Shown: positions 1 through 11,239, counted from the first letter of the stretch. The stretch: DNA of 64,000 bases from Sphingomonas taxi (GCF_000764535.1 NZ_CP009571.1:2351001-2415000), one strand, 5' to 3'. Translations and numbers: made by a program. Notes: a model not told the origin generated them from the letters alone.

Positions 1-362
1 GGAGCCGCGCGGACGCCGATGTTCATCATCCGCTCGTTGCGCAGCGCCGAAAAGCCGCCATGCATTTCGGTCACCGCACACATCGCCCAGGCGCGCGCCG
101 CCGCGTCCCGCGGCCAGACGCCGTCGTGCCGTTCGGCGAGATACAATGTGATGCCGAGCGAGTCCCAGACCGTGCGATCGCCGTCGACCAGCACCGGCAC
201 CTGCCCACTCGGCGAAAAGGCGCGGAACGCCTCCCAGTTATTTGCCGCCGTAAAGGGTTCGATCCGATCCTCGAACGGAATGCCGAGCGCCGTCATCAAC
301 GCCCACGGCCGCAGCGACCAGCTCGAATAATTGCGATTGGCGGTGATCAGCACGTAACCCAT
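1..362 (-). CDS. Glutathione S-transferase family protein, N-terminal part (truncated by window edge)
   Basis: The reading frame enters on the minus strand and runs off the left edge, so only about 120 N-terminal residues are visible. The start of the protein (YVLITANRNYSSWSLRPW) and the following 'SGQVPVL' and 'DSLGITLYLAE' stretches match the thioredoxin-like N-terminal domain of bacterial glutathione S-transferases, including the conserved cis-proline region (QVPVL). The ATG at 362 is preferred; an in-frame ATG lies 15 bases upstream at 377. It would act in the cytosol on electrophilic substrates, but the substrate cannot be inferred. It is separated by about 60 bases from the nucleotidyltransferase gene and lies on the same strand. 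Confidence 0.8.
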   Translation of the reverse strand, partial: MGYVLITANRNYSSWSLRPWALMTALGIPFEDRIEPFTAANNWEAFRAFSPSGQVPVLVDGDRTVWDSLGITLYLAERHDGVWPRDAAARAWAMCAVTEMHGGFSALRNERMMNIGVRAA

Positions 363-422
363 GGCTGCAGGTCCCATCTCGACTATCTATTCATAGCGGG
401 GAATCGTCCGACCGGCTGCTGC

Positions 423-755
423 CTAGCCCCTGATTCCGGTCTGAACGACCTCGGTCCGAAGATCGGCACGTATGAAAAGCGTCTTGGCTACCCGGTCGAT
501 ATGCCGTCGCAACGCTGCGGCCAGTTCGGGACCATAAAGGATCACATCCACCGATACGGCGAGGCTGCTTTCACCGAACAATGTCGCCAATCGTGCCAAA
601 GTCCTGCCATCGATATCGCCCCATAATATGAGATCGATATCGGACGCCGGACGCGCAGTCCCGAGCGCCCGCGATCCGAACACGCCGACCCGATCGATCC
701 GATCGGCGAAGGGCGCGAGCACGGACCGTACGATGGCCCGGTCCCGTTCCGACAT
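423..755 (-). CDS. MNT-type nucleotidyltransferase (HI0073-like), partner of the adjacent HEPN protein
   Basis: A 110-residue minimal nucleotidyltransferase. GSRA at residues 27-30 is followed by the acidic pair D39/D41, and a third acidic candidate is D70 in 'VSVDVIL'; together these make the GSx10DxD...D active site of the DNA polymerase beta-like fold. The short length, with no extra domains, matches MntA/HI0073 proteins. In characterised MNT/HEPN modules the MNT protein is the antitoxin and adenylylates the HEPN toxin; that role is inferred here. The ATG at 755 lies 16 bases beyond the HEPN stop. In-frame TTG (779) and GTG (758) codons are alternative starts, and the TTG would overlap the HEPN gene. 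Confidence 0.82.
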   Translation of the reverse strand: MSERDRAIVRSVLAPFADRIDRVGVFGSRALGTARPASDIDLILWGDIDGRTLARLATLFGESSLAVSVDVILYGPELAAALRRHIDRVAKTLFIRADLRTEVVQTGIRG

Positions 756-771
756 CACGATGCCGTCCGCG

Positions 772-1203
772 TCAGCCAAGCTTTGCCCGTTCGAGCATCA
801 GCATCAGGTGCAAATCTTCGAATCGCTCGAGGAAGCGCGCCCGGATATCAGCGACCACCCGCTCGAACGCCTGCCGGCGGTAGACGTGCGACATTTCGTT
901 ACGCGCATCCAGCGCGTCCATCCAGATCGGCCCTTCCTCGATATAGCCGAAGGCGAATGCCGTGCGGAGCACGTCGCCGGGTCCGCTGCGCTCCAGCGTG
1001 ACCTTACGCCAGACCAGAAAGTCCTTCAGCGTCTTCCAGGCGAGTTCGAACGTATATTCGAACCGCTGGATAACCCCCTCCTGCACGATCGGGTGAACAT
1101 CGCCGTCGAGCAGCTCCACGCCCTCCCGCAGCAACACCAAAGCCCCGTCGAAATTGGCGAACCGCTGCACCCAGCGGGGCGTATCGGGGGCGCCGAGATC
1201 CAT
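772..1203 (-). CDS. HEPN-domain protein, nucleotidyltransferase substrate-binding family (HI0074-like)
   Basis: A 143-residue, mostly helical protein. Residues about 46-62 (QRFEYTFELAWKTLKDF) carry the hallmark of the HI0074/TIGR01987 'substrate-binding' family. RNEMSH at 101-106, followed by Y108, gives the HEPN Rx4H motif that in toxin members is the RNase site and whose nearby tyrosine is the adenylylation target. The ATG overlaps the stop of scoB by one base (TAATG), so translation is probably coupled to the CoA-transferase operon. The MNT gene follows at once. The family assignment is strong; toxin activity is inferred and untested. Confidence 0.85.
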   Translation of the reverse strand: MDLGAPDTPRWVQRFANFDGALVLLREGVELLDGDVHPIVQEGVIQRFEYTFELAWKTLKDFLVWRKVTLERSGPGDVLRTAFAFGYIEEGPIWMDALDARNEMSHVYRRQAFERVVADIRARFLERFEDLHLMLMLERAKLG

Positions 1204-1853
1204 TACCGGTCGAACCGCGCCGTCGTCTTCGCCGCCACCTCATCCGCGGTCACGCCCGGCGCCAGCTCGATCAGCCGGAACGGCGATTGGTGATCCGGCC
1301 GCCGGAACACCGCGAGGTCGGTGACGATCATGTCGACCACGTTCTTGCCGGTCAGCGGCAGCGTGCAGGCGGGGATGAACTTGGGGCTGCCGTCCTTGGC
1401 ATTGTGATCCATCACGACGATGATCTGCTTGACCCCGGCGACGAGGTCCATCGCGCCACCCATCCCCTTGATCATCTTGCCGGGGATCATCCAGTTGGCG
1501 ATGTCGCCGCCCTCGCTCACCTCCATCGCGCCGAGCACCGTCAGGTCGATATGCCCGCCGCGGATCATCGCGAAGCTCTGCTCGCTGCCGAAATAGGCGC
1601 TTTGCGGCAATTCGCTGATCGTCTGCTTGCCGGCGTTGATGAGGTCGGGGTCGACCTCGTCGTCATAGGGAAACGGGCCGATGCCGAGCATGCCGTTCTC
1701 CGACTGCAAGGTCACCGTGATCCCGGCGGGGATATTGTTGGCGACCAAAGTCGGGATGCCGATGCCGAGGTTGACGTAATAGCCGTCACGCAGCTCCTGC
1801 GCGGCGCGCGCCGCCATCTGGTTGCGGTCCCAGCCCTTCGCTTGCGTGGCCAT
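1203..1853 (-). CDS. scoB: 3-oxoacid CoA-transferase subunit B
   Basis: 216 residues, the usual length for the beta subunit of succinyl-CoA:3-ketoacid (or acetate/acetoacetate) CoA-transferase. The conserved '[10 protein letters not shown]' opening and '[10 protein letters not shown]' carry the family signature, including the glutamate that forms the enzyme-CoA thioester (E of SENG). The enzyme moves CoA between succinyl-CoA and acetoacetate in ketone body or short-chain acid use. Subunit A is encoded upstream in the same operon, with two other genes between. The ATG overlaps the stop of the DUF5076-like gene (TGATG), and its own stop overlaps the HEPN start. Confidence 0.95.
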   Translation of the reverse strand: MATQAKGWDRNQMAARAAQELRDGYYVNLGIGIPTLVANNIPAGITVTLQSENGMLGIGPFPYDDEVDPDLINAGKQTISELPQSAYFGSEQSFAMIRGGHIDLTVLGAMEVSEGGDIANWMIPGKMIKGMGGAMDLVAGVKQIIVVMDHNAKDGSPKFIPACTLPLTGKNVVDMIVTDLAVFRRPDHQSPFRLIELAPGVTADEVAAKTTARFDR

Positions 1854-2176
1854 CAGTTCAGTCCTCCGGGATGGTTGGCGATCGTCGCGACGGCGTCGGG
1901 ATCGAGGTCGGGGCGCGCGCCGTCGAGGCCGCGCCAGATCAGCGCCGCGGCTTCCGCCTCGGCCATGCCGAGCGCCTGCGCATGCGCCTTGGCGGCGTGG
2001 CCGATCGTGTCGGCCATCAGCACGCCGAACATCTCGGCGTCGCCGAGCACGCCGGCATCGATCACCACGGTCGAGCCCGACCGGTCGGTGATCCAGATCC
2101 GCGCGACCTCGGCCGATCTGGCGCCGAGATTGGGGATGGCGGACAAGGGGATGGCGCGCGGCTTCGACGGTTTCAC
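1853..2176 (-). CDS. DUF5076-like protein of unknown function
   Basis: A 107-residue cytosolic protein without signal peptide or membrane segment. The GTG at 2176 is chosen because it forms a GTGA overlap with the phosphatase stop, in line with the other tight junctions of this operon. The sequence has a middle '[17 protein letters not shown]' strand region and a helical C-terminal half ending in '[14 protein letters not shown]'. It resembles the uncharacterised DUF5076 family known from sphingomonads; this is a resemblance, not a searched match. Its position between scoA and scoB suggests a link to CoA-ester metabolism, but no function can be stated. Confidence 0.7.
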   Translation of the reverse strand: MKPSKPRAIPLSAIPNLGARSAEVARIWITDRSGSTVVIDAGVLGDAEMFGVLMADTIGHAAKAHAQALGMAEAEAAALIWRGLDGARPDLDPDAVATIANHPGGLN

Positions 2177-3117
2177 GGCGTATCGCTCCAGCGTTTGTCG
2201 AGGGGAAACACCTCGTCGAACCCGCCCTTGAGCCCGCTGCCGTAGACCGGGTTGGGCAGCACGAACCAGCCGTTGCCCCACAGATCGGCGATCGCGCCGC
2301 TGTCGGCGACACGGCGGCGCTCGGCGGCGGAGGGGATCGCGTTGAACAGGTCGCTGAAATCGCCGAGCTGGTCGCCCGCCATCGCGACGACGCAATAGCG
2401 CGCGGCGATCGCGCTGCGGCGCGCGTCCTTGCCGCTCGGCCCGTCGCGCAGGAACAGGTCGGTACCGGGCGTGAAGTCGCCCAGCCCCGCCGCCTTCAGC
2501 CCGGCGACCGTGCCGGCGGCGGTGGCGGCGCCGCGATTGCTGTTAATGATGACCATGATGTTGGCGGCGCGCAGCGCGGCGAACGCCTCGACCGCGCCCG
2601 GCACCGGCGCGACCGCCTTGGCGCCGGTCCGCTCCCAGCGCGCCCATTGCGCCGGATCGAACGGCGCGGCGGGATCGCGCGCCGCCAGCGCCTCGATACC
2701 GAGGTTGAGCACCACCGTTTCGTCCGCGTCGAACACCGCCGCGCGCGGCTTGCCCTCGCACGCATGCCATTGCGGCGCGGCGAGCGTCGCCCCCGGCCTG
2801 AGCACGACGCTGTCGCCCGCCGCGCGGCGATAGCTGGCATAGGAGACGAGCGCGCGGAACCCCTGCCGGCTCAGCGCCGCCGCCTCCGCCGAACCGTAGA
2901 GATACTGGAATTGCGGCGGTACCGCCCGCGTATCCGCAGCAGCGCCCGCGACCGCGCCGGTCGGCGGCGGGAGCGCGGTCAGCCCGGTGATCCGCACCAG
3001 CCTGCCGTCGGCGGTATAGGTCTGGCCCGGCGCCGGCAGCGTCGCGACAGGCGTGCGCTCGCCGCCGCAACCCGCCAGCAGCGCCGCCGCCGCCAGCGCG
3101 AACCCCGCCCGCCGCAT
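2173..3117 (-). CDS. HAD-superfamily acid phosphatase / 5'-nucleotidase, lipoprotein e(P4) type
   Basis: 314 residues. An N-terminal lipoprotein signal ends in a lipobox (LLAGCGG), so the mature protein is probably anchored to the outer membrane facing the periplasm. '[11 protein letters not shown]' is the DxD/E motif I of the class C acid phosphatases (the catalytic aspartate is followed by DET). 'INSNRG' provides motif II, a lysine in 'PSGKDARR' motif III, and 'GDQLGDF' motif IV. These enzymes dephosphorylate nucleoside monophosphates such as NMN. It overlaps scoA by ATGA and the DUF5076-like gene by GTGA, an unusual place for an exported phosphatase. Confidence 0.88.
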   Translation of the reverse strand: MRRAGFALAAAALLAGCGGERTPVATLPAPGQTYTADGRLVRITGLTALPPPTGAVAGAAADTRAVPPQFQYLYGSAEAAALSRQGFRALVSYASYRRAAGDSVVLRPGATLAAPQWHACEGKPRAAVFDADETVVLNLGIEALAARDPAAPFDPAQWARWERTGAKAVAPVPGAVEAFAALRAANIMVIINSNRGAATAAGTVAGLKAAGLGDFTPGTDLFLRDGPSGKDARRSAIAARYCVVAMAGDQLGDFSDLFNAIPSAAERRRVADSGAIADLWGNGWFVLPNPVYGSGLKGGFDEVFPLDKRWSDTP

Positions 3118-3824
3118 CACGCCGCCTCGCGCGCCCGCACCGTGCGGAACTCGATCTTCTTGTCGTAGGGGCTGCCGACGATCAGCCGCTTCACATAGAT
3201 GCCGGGCAGATGGATATGATCGGGATCGAGGCTGCCGACCGGCACCACCTCCTCGACCTCGGCGACGCACACCTTGCCCGCGGTCGCCATCGGCTGGTTG
3301 AAGTTGCGCGCGGTCTTGCGGAAGATGAGGTTGCCGCTCTCGTCCGCCTTCCAGCCCTTGATGATGCTCAGGTCGGCGCGGATGCCGCGTTCGAGGATAT
3401 AGTCCTCGCCGTCGAAGCTCTTCACCTCCTTGCCCTCGGCCACCAACGTGCCGACGCCGGTCTTCGTATAGAAGCCGGGAATGCCCGCGCCGCCGGCGCG
3501 GCAGCGTTCGGCGAGCGTCCCCTGCGGGCAGAATTCCACCTCCAGCTCGCCGCTCAGATATTGCCGCTCGAACTCCTTGTTCTCGCCGACATAGCTGGAG
3601 ATCATCTTCCTGACCTGCCGCGTGCGCAGCAGCTTGCCGAGCCCCTCGCCGTCGATCCCGGCATTGTTGCTGGCGATGGTGAGGCCCGTGACGCCCGATG
3701 CCTGGATCGCGTCGATCAGCCGTTCGGGGATGCCGCACAGGCCGAAGCCGCCCGCGCAGATCGTCATGCCGTCGTGCAGCAGGCCGTCGAGCGCCGCCGA
3801 CGCATCGGGATAGAGCTTGTTCAT
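3117..3824 (-). CDS. scoA: 3-oxoacid CoA-transferase subunit A
   Basis: 235 residues, the standard alpha-subunit length. The 'GGFGLCGIP' glycine-rich oxyanion/CoA loop lies near residue 26, followed by '[10 protein letters not shown]'; '[19 protein letters not shown]' and '[10 protein letters not shown]' are family-conserved. It pairs with the scoB product to transfer CoA between acyl donors and acetoacetate. It is the first gene of the overlapping operon that continues through the phosphatase, the DUF5076-like gene, scoB and the HEPN/MNT pair. An AGGAGA Shine-Dalgarno lies upstream of the ATG at 3824. Confidence 0.95.
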   Translation of the reverse strand: MNKLYPDASAALDGLLHDGMTICAGGFGLCGIPERLIDAIQASGVTGLTIASNNAGIDGEGLGKLLRTRQVRKMISSYVGENKEFERQYLSGELEVEFCPQGTLAERCRAGGAGIPGFYTKTGVGTLVAEGKEVKSFDGEDYILERGIRADLSIIKGWKADESGNLIFRKTARNFNQPMATAGKVCVAEVEEVVPVGSLDPDHIHLPGIYVKRLIVGSPYDKKIEFRTVRAREAA

Positions 3825-3892
3825 CGCCCGTGACTCTCCTGTCTTTGCCGCGGCGATAGCGGGACGGGCGCCGCAGCGTCAATCGAGACCCC

Positions 3893-3970
3893 GTGTTCCT
3901 GCGCACGCAGGAACCCAGAGCCAAGAAGCGCAGCGCCCGCGACCCTGGGCTCCTGCGTTCGCAGGAGCAC
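3893..3970. repeat. Inverted repeat, family R4 (copy 1)
   Basis: An imperfect inverted repeat of 78 bases with outer arms GTGTTCCTGCGCACGCAGGA and its near complement GCTCCTGCGTTCGCAGGAGC. It lies between the 5' end of scoA and the 3' end of ppdK, 7 bases past the ppdK stop. A second copy is at 17202-17289. Confidence 0.75.
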
Positions 3971-3976
3971 TGACGC

Positions 3977-6634
<2,658 letters not shown>

Positions 6635-6710
6635 CGCTGGTCCTTAGCTACGGTCTGATGCCTGCCCCGGGGAGGATGGTAAGCATATCGTACGCCTGAG
6701 AAACGTGTCG

Positions 6711-8876
6711 CTATCCCTCGATCTTCGAGAAATCGGCGACGGCATGCACCGCCGCGCGCACCCGGTCCAGCAGCGCGAGCCGCGCGGCACGCTTGGCGGA
6801 ATCGGGATCGTTGACGATCACGCCCTCGAAGAAGGCGTCGATCGGCGCACGCAACGACGCGAGCGCCGCCATCGCCCCCTCGAAATCCTCCGCCGCGACC
6901 GCCGCGGTGGCGGCGGGCTCGGCCGCGTCGAGCGCGGCGATCAGCGCCGCCTCGGCGGGTTCGGGGGTATAGCCGAGCGCCTGCACCGCGCCGTCACCGG
7001 CGGGCGCATGGCCCTCCTTCTTGAGGATATTGGCGGCGCGCTTGTAGCCCGCGAGCAGGTTGGCGCCGTCCTCGGTCGCGACGAACGCCTGCAAGGCGTG
7101 GACGCGGGCGAGCAGGCGGACGAGATCATCCTCGCCGCCGAGCGCGAACACCGCATCGATCAGGTCGTGGCGGACGCCGGCCTCCCGCTGCTGCACCTTG
7201 AGGCGGTCGGCAAAGAAGTCGAGCACCGCACGATCCGCGACCCGGCCGAGCGGGAAGCGCAGACCATTGTCGAGGATCAGCGCGACCACGCCGAGCGCCG
7301 ACCGTCGCAGCGCGAACGGATCCTTCGACCCGCTCGGCCGCAGGTCGGCGGCGAAGAATTGCGTGATGCTGTCGAGCTTGTCCGCCAGCGACACAGCCAC
7401 CGTCACCGGCGCGGTCGGCACGTCGTCGCCCTGCCCGACCGGCTTGTAATGGTCGCGCACTGCCTCGGCGACCTCCCGCGGCTCGCCCTGCGCGGCGGCG
7501 TAATAGCCGCCGATCAGCCCCTGCAATTCGGGGAATTCGCCGACCATGCCGGTGACGAGGTCCGCCTTGGCGAGCCGCGCCGCCCGCTCCGCCCGATCGG
7601 CCAGCGTCATTCCCTCTCCCCTTGTGGGAGAGGGAGGGAGCGCCGAAGGCGCGGAAGGGTGAGGGGGAGTGGTCAGGGATGCGCTATCCCCCTCACCCTT
7701 CCCACTCGCTGACGCGAGCGGGCCCCTTCCCTCTCCCACAAGGGGAGAGGGAGATTGGACGATCCCCTCTTCGACCAGCCACCGCGCCAGCTTCGCCACG
7801 CGATCGACCTTGTCAGCGACCGTGCCGAGCTTCTCGTGGAAGACGATGTTCGCCAGCTTCGCCGCCTGCGCGTCGAGCGGCGTCTTGAGATCGGTCTCGT
7901 AGAAGAAGCGCGCATCGGACAGCCGCGCCGCGAGCACCTTGCGATTGCCCTCGACGATCTGCGCGCCGCCGTCGGTTGCCTCGATATTGGCGGTGCAGAC
8001 GAAGGCATTGGCCAATGCACCGTCCGCATCGCGGCAGACGAAATATTTCTGGTTCACCCGCGCGGTGAGCTGGATCACCTCGGGCGGCACGGTGAGGAAA
8101 TCGGCGTCGAACCGCCCGAGCAGCGGCACCGGCCATTCGGTCAGCCCGGCATTCTCCGCAACCAGCCCCTCGTCCTGGACCAGCACCAGCCCCGCCCCGG
8201 CGGCGAGCGCGGTGGCGCGTTCGCGGATCAGCGCGCGGCGCTCGTCCTGATCGACGATGACGTGGCAGGCGCGCAATTTCTCGACGTAATCCGCCGCCGA
8301 ACCGATCGTGATCTGCCCCGGATGGTGGAAGCGATGCCCGAAGGTCGCGAAGCCGGAGCGGATGCCGGCGATCTCGACCTCGACCAGTTCCTCGCCGAAC
8401 AGCGCGACGATACCGTGCAGCGGCCGCACCCAGCGCAGCGACTCGGTCGAGGCGGAGGCCGCCCCCCAGCGCATCGACTTGGGCCACGGAAAGCCGCGGA
8501 TGATCGCCGGGATCGCCTCGGCGAGCACCGCGGTCGTCGCCCGGCCGGGCTTGTCGGTCACCGCATAGAGCACCCCGTCGCGCTCGACGAGCTGCTCGCG
8601 GGTCAGCCCCGTCTTGCGCAGGAAGCCGTCCAGCGCCTGCGGCGGCGCGCTCGCCTTGGGGCCTTTCAGCTCCTCGGACACCGCCTGCGTCTCGGCGGGC
8701 AGGTCGCGCGCGATCAGCACCAGCCGCCGCGGCGTCGCATAGGTGACGAGCGATCCGGCGGCGAGCCCCGCCTTGCCCAGCTCGGCAGCGAACAGCCGCG
8801 CGAGATCGTCGCGCGCCTTGTCCTGCATCCGCGCAGGGATTTCTTCGGAGCGAAGTTCGAGCAGGAAATCGGTCAT
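6711..8876 (-). CDS. glyS: Glycyl-tRNA synthetase beta subunit, with an in-frame palindromic insertion
   Basis: 721 residues, starting 'MTDFLLELRSEEIPARM', the canonical GlyS N-terminus. The core motifs continue through 'WPKSMRWG', 'NQKYFVCRD' and the C-terminal tRNA-binding helical region. With GlyQ it forms the alpha2beta2 glycyl-tRNA synthetase. Between 'LVEEGIV' and 'LADRAERAARLAKADLVTG' the protein carries about 47 low-complexity Ser/Pro/Gly-rich residues (SPSPLVGEGRG...SPTRGEG) that are not part of the family. They are encoded exactly by the inverted-repeat element at 7611-7752. The frame stays open throughout, so the gene is probably functional. Confidence 0.96.
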   Translation of the reverse strand: MTDFLLELRSEEIPARMQDKARDDLARLFAAELGKAGLAAGSLVTYATPRRLVLIARDLPAETQAVSEELKGPKASAPPQALDGFLRKTGLTREQLVERDGVLYAVTDKPGRATTAVLAEAIPAIIRGFPWPKSMRWGAASASTESLRWVRPLHGIVALFGEELVEVEIAGIRSGFATFGHRFHHPGQITIGSAADYVEKLRACHVIVDQDERRALIRERATALAAGAGLVLVQDEGLVAENAGLTEWPVPLLGRFDADFLTVPPEVIQLTARVNQKYFVCRDADGALANAFVCTANIEATDGGAQIVEGNRKVLAARLSDARFFYETDLKTPLDAQAAKLANIVFHEKLGTVADKVDRVAKLARWLVEEGIVQSPSPLVGEGRGPLASASGKGEGDSASLTTPPHPSAPSALPPSPTRGEGMTLADRAERAARLAKADLVTGMVGEFPELQGLIGGYYAAAQGEPREVAEAVRDHYKPVGQGDDVPTAPVTVAVSLADKLDSITQFFAADLRPSGSKDPFALRRSALGVVALILDNGLRFPLGRVADRAVLDFFADRLKVQQREAGVRHDLIDAVFALGGEDDLVRLLARVHALQAFVATEDGANLLAGYKRAANILKKEGHAPAGDGAVQALGYTPEPAEAALIAALDAAEPAATAAVAAEDFEGAMAALASLRAPIDAFFEGVIVNDPDSAKRAARLALLDRVRAAVHAVADFSKIEG
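7611..7752. repeat. Palindromic element inserted in frame within glyS (family R5)
   Basis: A 142-base element bounded by perfect 25-base inverted arms (7611-7635 and 7728-7752). Inner complementary tracts (gggtgaggggga / tccccctcaccc) suggest one long hairpin. Its bases 7626-7664 align closely with 44151-44189 in the intergenic region after the SDR gene. The second copy has the same order of gggagaggga, a GCCGAAGGC core and agggtgagg, so the glyS insertion belongs to a dispersed family. In glyS it is read through as protein. Confidence 0.88.
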
Positions 8877-8905
8877 TGTACGGCGCCGAAAGAAGAAGGG
8901 GTTGG

Positions 8906-9058
8906 TTCGCGCAGAGGCGCGGAGGCGCAGAGAAGAAGGATGTTGGGCCGCGCCACCGGCAGGCGCACCGCCTTGCGCCGCAGGCATTCCACGATCGCAT
9001 TCGCACGGAAGGCGTCGCCTGCGCGCAGCCTCTCTGCGCCTCTGCGCCTCTGCGCGAA
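8906..9058. repeat. Inverted repeat with 'gcgcagaggcgcggaggc'-type arms in the glyQ-glyS spacer (family R6 variant)
   Basis: Two 28-base arms, 8906-8933 and 9031-9058, are reverse complements with one mismatch and enclose about 97 bases. Each arm is itself a short tandem of GCGCAGAG-like units. The element fills most of the 208-base gap between glyQ and glyS, which are otherwise expected to be co-transcribed, so the transcript would carry a very stable hairpin there. Confidence 0.78.
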
Positions 9059-9084
9059 CAACCCTTCTTCCCGCCGGACGCCGC

Positions 9085-9954
9085 TCACGCCGCCCATCCG
9101 TTCTTGTCCATCCACGCCGCGCAGGCGCCCTTGGCGAGGTCGCGGACGCGGCCGATATAGGCCTGCCGCTCGGCGACCGAGATCACGCCGCGCGCCTGCA
9201 ACAGGTTGAACGTGTGGCTCGCCTTGATCGCCTGTTCGTACGCCGGGATCGGCAGCCCGGCGGCGAGGCTGTTCTCGCATTCCGCCGCGGCCTTCCTGAA
9301 CAGGTCGAACAGGCTGGCGGTATCGGCGACCTCGAAATTCCACGTCGACATCTGCCGCTCGTTTTCGAGGAAGACGTCGCCATAAGTGACGCCGCTGTCG
9401 TTGAACGCGAGGTCGTAGACGTTGTCGACGTCCTGGATATACATCGCCAGCCGTTCGAGCCCGTAGGTCAGCTCGCCTGCGACCGGCTTCATGTCGAACC
9501 CGCCCATCTGCTGGAAATAGGTGAATTGCGTCACCTCCATGCCGTCGCACCAGACCTCCCAGCCCAGCCCCCAGGCGCCCAGCGTAGGCGATTCCCAATC
9601 GTCCTCGACGAAGCGGATGTCGTGGCGCGTCATGTCGACGCCGATCGCCGCGAGGCTGCCGAGGTACAGCTCCTGCAGGTCGGGCGGCGACGGCTTCAGG
9701 ATCACCTGATATTGGTAATAATGCTGCAGCCGGTTGGGATTCTCGCCATAGCGGCCGTCGGTCGGCCGGCGGCAAGGCTGGACGAAGGCGGCGTTCCACG
9801 TCTCGGGCCCCAACGCGCGCAGCGTCGTCGCCGGATGGAACGTGCCTGCGCCCATTTCCATGTCGTAGGGCTGGAGGATCACGCAACCCCGGTCGCTCCA
9901 ATAGTCGTGGAGCGTCAGGATCATCTTCTGGAAGGAAAGCGGTGTGGCGGCCAT
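9085..9954 (-). CDS. glyQ: Glycyl-tRNA synthetase alpha subunit
   Basis: 289 residues, typical for GlyQ (about 290-300). It contains the class II aminoacylation core: '[21 protein letters not shown]' region, '[17 protein letters not shown]' and '[14 protein letters not shown]'. It catalyses glycine activation and transfer together with the beta subunit. It sits upstream of glyS on the same strand, separated by the inverted repeat at 8906-9058. Its start is divergent from the TraB/GumN gene, with 95 bases between the two start codons. Confidence 0.97.
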   Translation of the reverse strand: MAATPLSFQKMILTLHDYWSDRGCVILQPYDMEMGAGTFHPATTLRALGPETWNAAFVQPCRRPTDGRYGENPNRLQHYYQYQVILKPSPPDLQELYLGSLAAIGVDMTRHDIRFVEDDWESPTLGAWGLGWEVWCDGMEVTQFTYFQQMGGFDMKPVAGELTYGLERLAMYIQDVDNVYDLAFNDSGVTYGDVFLENERQMSTWNFEVADTASLFDLFRKAAAECENSLAAGLPIPAYEQAIKASHTFNLLQARGVISVAERQAYIGRVRDLAKGACAAWMDKNGWAA

Positions 9955-10049
9955 CGTCCCGAGGCTTTGGCCGATGAGGCCGCGTCTAGCAAGTGGTGCG
10001 GCGCGGCATTAGCTATGGCGCAGGACTTACTGATGGATAGCGTCCCCGC

Positions 10050-10970
10050 ATGATACGAACCCTTCGGCCCGCCCTGCGGCCTGCTTTGTCGGCGCTCGCG
10101 CTCTGCCTGTCGCTCCCCGCCTGCGCGCAGCAGCCCGCCCCACCGGCGCGCGCCGCCAACGACGCCGATCCCGCGCTCTGGGTGGTCAAGGACAAGGATA
10201 CGACGGTGTATCTGTTCGGGACGATCCACGTGCTCAAACCGGGCCTCACCTGGTTCGACGAGGCGGTGAAGACCGCGTTCGACCGGTCGGACGAGGTCAA
10301 GCTGGAAATCGTCATGCCCGACGCCGCGGCGATGCAGGGGCTGGTGCAGGCGACCGGCGTCGCCGCGCCCGGCACGCCGCCGCTGACCCAGCGCCTGCCC
10401 GAGGCCAAGCGCGCCGCCTTCACCAAGGCGGTGACCGACCTCGGCCTGCCCGCCAACGCGCTCGACACGTTCAAGCCATGGCTGGCGGCGACGCAGCTCT
10501 CGGTCGCGCCCTTGTCGAAGCTCGGCTATGACAGCGACAACGGCCCCGAACAGGTCATCACCGCCGCGGCGAAACAGGCGAACAAGCCGCTGACCGGGCT
10601 GGAGACGCCCGAACAGCAACTCGGCTTCTTCGGCAGCCTGTCGGACAAGGCGCAGCTCGACTTCCTCGTCAGCACGGTCGACGAACTGCCGAAGCTGAAC
10701 GATCAGATGGCGTCGATGGTCGACGATTGGGCGAAGGGCGATCCCGACGCGCTCGCCCGCGAGATGAACGACGAGCTGAAAAGCTCGCCCGAGGTCGCCA
10801 AGGTCCTCCTCACCGACCGCAACGCGCGCTGGGCGGCATGGATCAAGCAGCGCATGACGCGGCCGGGGACGGTGTTCGTCGCGGTCGGCGCCGGGCATCT
10901 CGCGGGACCGGAGTCGGTGCAGGCGCACTTGGCTAAGCTGGGCGTAAAGGCCGAACGGGTGAAATACTAA
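10050..10970 (+). CDS. TraB/GumN family protein, secreted
   Basis: 306 residues. The N-terminus is a signal peptide (RPALSALALCLSLPACAQQ) with a possible lipobox at LPAC. The mature part has the TraB/GumN hallmarks: 'YLFGTIHVLKPG' near residue 55 (conserved GTxH), a central helical region, and C-terminal 'RPGTVFVAVGAGHLAGPESV' with the conserved GxxH. Members are proposed metal-dependent proteases related to TIKI, but no bacterial substrate is established. It stands alone, divergent from glyQ and followed by a repeat element before rplY. Confidence 0.85.
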   Translation: MIRTLRPALRPALSALALCLSLPACAQQPAPPARAANDADPALWVVKDKDTTVYLFGTIHVLKPGLTWFDEAVKTAFDRSDEVKLEIVMPDAAAMQGLVQATGVAAPGTPPLTQRLPEAKRAAFTKAVTDLGLPANALDTFKPWLAATQLSVAPLSKLGYDSDNGPEQVITAAAKQANKPLTGLETPEQQLGFFGSLSDKAQLDFLVSTVDELPKLNDQMASMVDDWAKGDPDALAREMNDELKSSPEVAKVLLTDRNARWAAWIKQRMTRPGTVFVAVGAGHLAGPESVQAHLAKLGVKAERVKY

Positions 10971-10980
10971 GTGTTTTAAG

Positions 10981-11120
10981 TCCTCCCCCGCCAGGGGGAG
11001 GTGGCGCCGCAACGCGGCGACGGAGGGGGAGGATACGGCGAACTTAGTCGTATGCGGCGACGCCCCCTCCACCACCCGGCTACGCCGGGCGGTCCCCCTC
11101 CCCCGCTTCGCGAGGGAGGA
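10981..11120. repeat. Inverted repeat element, family R2 (copy 1)
   Basis: A 140-base element starting TCCTCCCCCGCCAGGGGGAG and ending in the near complement GCTTCGCGAGGGAGGA, with inner 'GACGGAGGGGGAGGAT' and 'CGCCCCCTCCACCA' tracts also complementary. Related copies lie at 49628-49775 and 58596-58726. It fills the spacer between the TraB/GumN gene and rplY. Confidence 0.8.
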
Positions 11121-11132
11121 CTGGACCCCACC

Positions 11133-11161
11133 TTGTCTTTCCACCCCCCATCGGCTAAGCG
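11133..11161 (+). promoter_or_regulatory. Candidate sigma-70 promoter of rplY
   Basis: TTGTCT and TAAGCG are separated by 17 bases, about 80 bases before the rplY start and just downstream of the R2 repeat. The -35 fits the TTG-rich consensus; the -10 is weak. The call rests on spacing and position only. Confidence 0.3.
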
Positions 11162-11239
11162 CCCCCGCTTCCGGCCATGGTCATCCCTGGAGGCGTGGCG
11201 CGGGAAAGACACTTTAGCACGTTTCGGAAGGTTATCTGC

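Noticed and set aside
2173..3924. A 583-codon open frame that would fuse out-of-frame scoA sequence to the acid phosphatase
   Set aside because: The upstream part is a wrong-frame reading of scoA. The phosphatase has its own ATG at 3117 with a lipoprotein signal and an ATGA overlap with scoA.
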